A stretch of 5,443 nucleotides of DNA from Candidatus Cloacimonadota bacterium (GTDB lineage: Bacteria > Cloacimonadota > Cloacimonadia > Cloacimonadales > TCS61), in assembly GCA_030592835.1 (NCBI GenBank), contig JAUVIJ010000140.1:1-5443 (forward strand). The letters are read 5' to 3'. Within the stretch, counting starts at the first letter, position 1. Each line of letters begins with the position of its first letter. This document shows positions 4,734 through 5,443 of the stretch, piece by piece. The notes under the pieces are model-generated. The model was not told the DNA's origin. It made no database searches and saw nothing but the letters and a program-made list of their open reading frames with translations. Position numbers and translations under genes: made by a program.

Positions 4734-5443
4734 ATGGAAATAAATAAAAGTTACGAACCACAAAAAATTGAAAAGAAATGGTATAAACACTGGATAGATA
4801 ATGGCTATTTCACACCCAAGATCGATAAAACAAAAAAACCTTTCACAATTTTGATACCTCCTCCAAATGTTACAAATATTCTACATATGGGTCATGTTCT
4901 TAATAATACACTTCAGGATGTAATGATACGTTACAAAAGAATGACCGGAGTTCCCACCTTATGGTTGCCGGGAGTTGACCATGCCGGTATCGCAACCCAG
5001 AACATGGTAGAAAAAGAACTGGCAAAAGAGGGTAGAACCCGGCATGAGGTAGGAAGAGAGGAATTAATAAAACGTATCTGGAAATGGAAAAAAGAAAAAG
5101 GCGGTTTGATAATCGAACAACTCAAACAGCTCGGTTGTTCCTGCGATTGGACAAAACAGAGATTTACATTAGATGAAGGACTTTCCGAAGCTGTGAAAGA
5201 AGTCTTTGTAAAATTATATGAGAAAGGACTTATCTACAAGGGAAAACGCATTATCAACTGGTGTCCGCGTTGCGTCACAGCTCTTTCCAATGATGAAGTG
5301 GAACATGAGGATGAAGAAGGTTTTCTCTGGGATCTGAAATATCCTTTCAAAGATGGAAATGGATACGTAACAGTGGCAACAACCCGCCCTGAGACAATGC
5401 TGGGAGATACGGCTGTAGCTGTGAATCCCAAAGATAAACGTTA
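4734..5443 (+). CDS. valS: Valyl-tRNA synthetase, N-terminal 236 codons (runs off the window)
   Basis: ValRS attaches valine to tRNA-Val and hydrolyses mischarged threonine in its editing domain. The start is ATG 4734, preceded by AAAGGAAG (4722-4729). Residues 37-56 hold the class I signature: IPPPNVT, then HMGH at 51-54. DHAGIATQ (82-89), GREELIKRIWKWK (107-119), QLKQLGCSCDWT (129-140), FTLDEGLSEAVKEVFVKLY (144-162) and INWCPRCVTALSNDEVE (174-190) are typical of ValRS rather than IleRS or LeuRS. ATTRPETMLGDTAVAVNP (215-232) opens the editing domain, where the window ends. The full protein should be about 870-950 residues. One oddity is N48 in NVTNILHMGH, where glycine is usual. A 34-base gap with no terminator separates it from the Nudix gene. 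Confidence 0.95.
   Translation, partial: MEINKSYEPQKIEKKWYKHWIDNGYFTPKIDKTKKPFTILIPPPNVTNILHMGHVLNNTLQDVMIRYKRMTGVPTLWLPGVDHAGIATQNMVEKELAKEGRTRHEVGREELIKRIWKWKKEKGGLIIEQLKQLGCSCDWTKQRFTLDEGLSEAVKEVFVKLYEKGLIYKGKRIINWCPRCVTALSNDEVEHEDEEGFLWDLKYPFKDGNGYVTVATTRPETMLGDTAVAVNPKDKR

Noticed and set aside
4931..5431. Two minus-strand frames opposite valS
   Set aside because: Both are shadows of the strongly conserved valS coding sequence.

Overview
The window is an AT-rich bacterial segment (GC roughly in the upper 30s percent by eye) with all genes on the + strand, packed so tightly that most neighbours touch or overlap. It opens with about 315 bases lacking a clear protein gene, then runs nusB, a family 2 glycosyltransferase, a radical SAM/SPASM protein, a degenerate PP2C-like protein, a membrane-anchored beta-propeller-like gene broken by one in-frame TAA, a zinc-ribbon Nudix hydrolase, and the first 236 codons of valS, which leaves the window. 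Gene style and the ATTTGT-rich low-complexity intergenic DNA suggest an uncultured bacterium, possibly of the FCB group such as Cloacimonadota. That placement is a guess; no marker here proves it.

Layout: bases 1-120 hold a degenerate ATTTGT-type repeat bounded by an imperfect inverted repeat. Bases 131-315 hold a 14-base palindrome, an extended -10 promoter candidate (TGTTATACT, 181-189), a strong GGAGGA Shine-Dalgarno with a possible 18-codon leader ORF (218-274), an overlapping hairpin, and then the nusB ribosome binding site. No terminator-like hairpin plus T-run was seen between nusB and valS, so the genes probably form one transcription unit.

Two housekeeping translation/transcription genes (nusB, valS) and a Nudix gene flank a less ordinary block. 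The glycosyltransferase and radical SAM genes are consecutive and may act on the same envelope or glycan substrate, but the substrate cannot be read from sequence. The next two genes are the most unusual. One protein keeps the layout of a PP2C phosphatase but has lost the metal-binding aspartates, so it looks like a pseudophosphatase. The other overlaps it by ATGA and encodes an N-terminal membrane anchor followed by PQQ/WD-like beta-strand repeats. It is interrupted by TAA exactly where a lysine (AAA) would fit the repeat motif NNG(K)ILW. The pair may be a signalling or scaffolding module that is decaying in this genome, or the stop may be a sequencing error.
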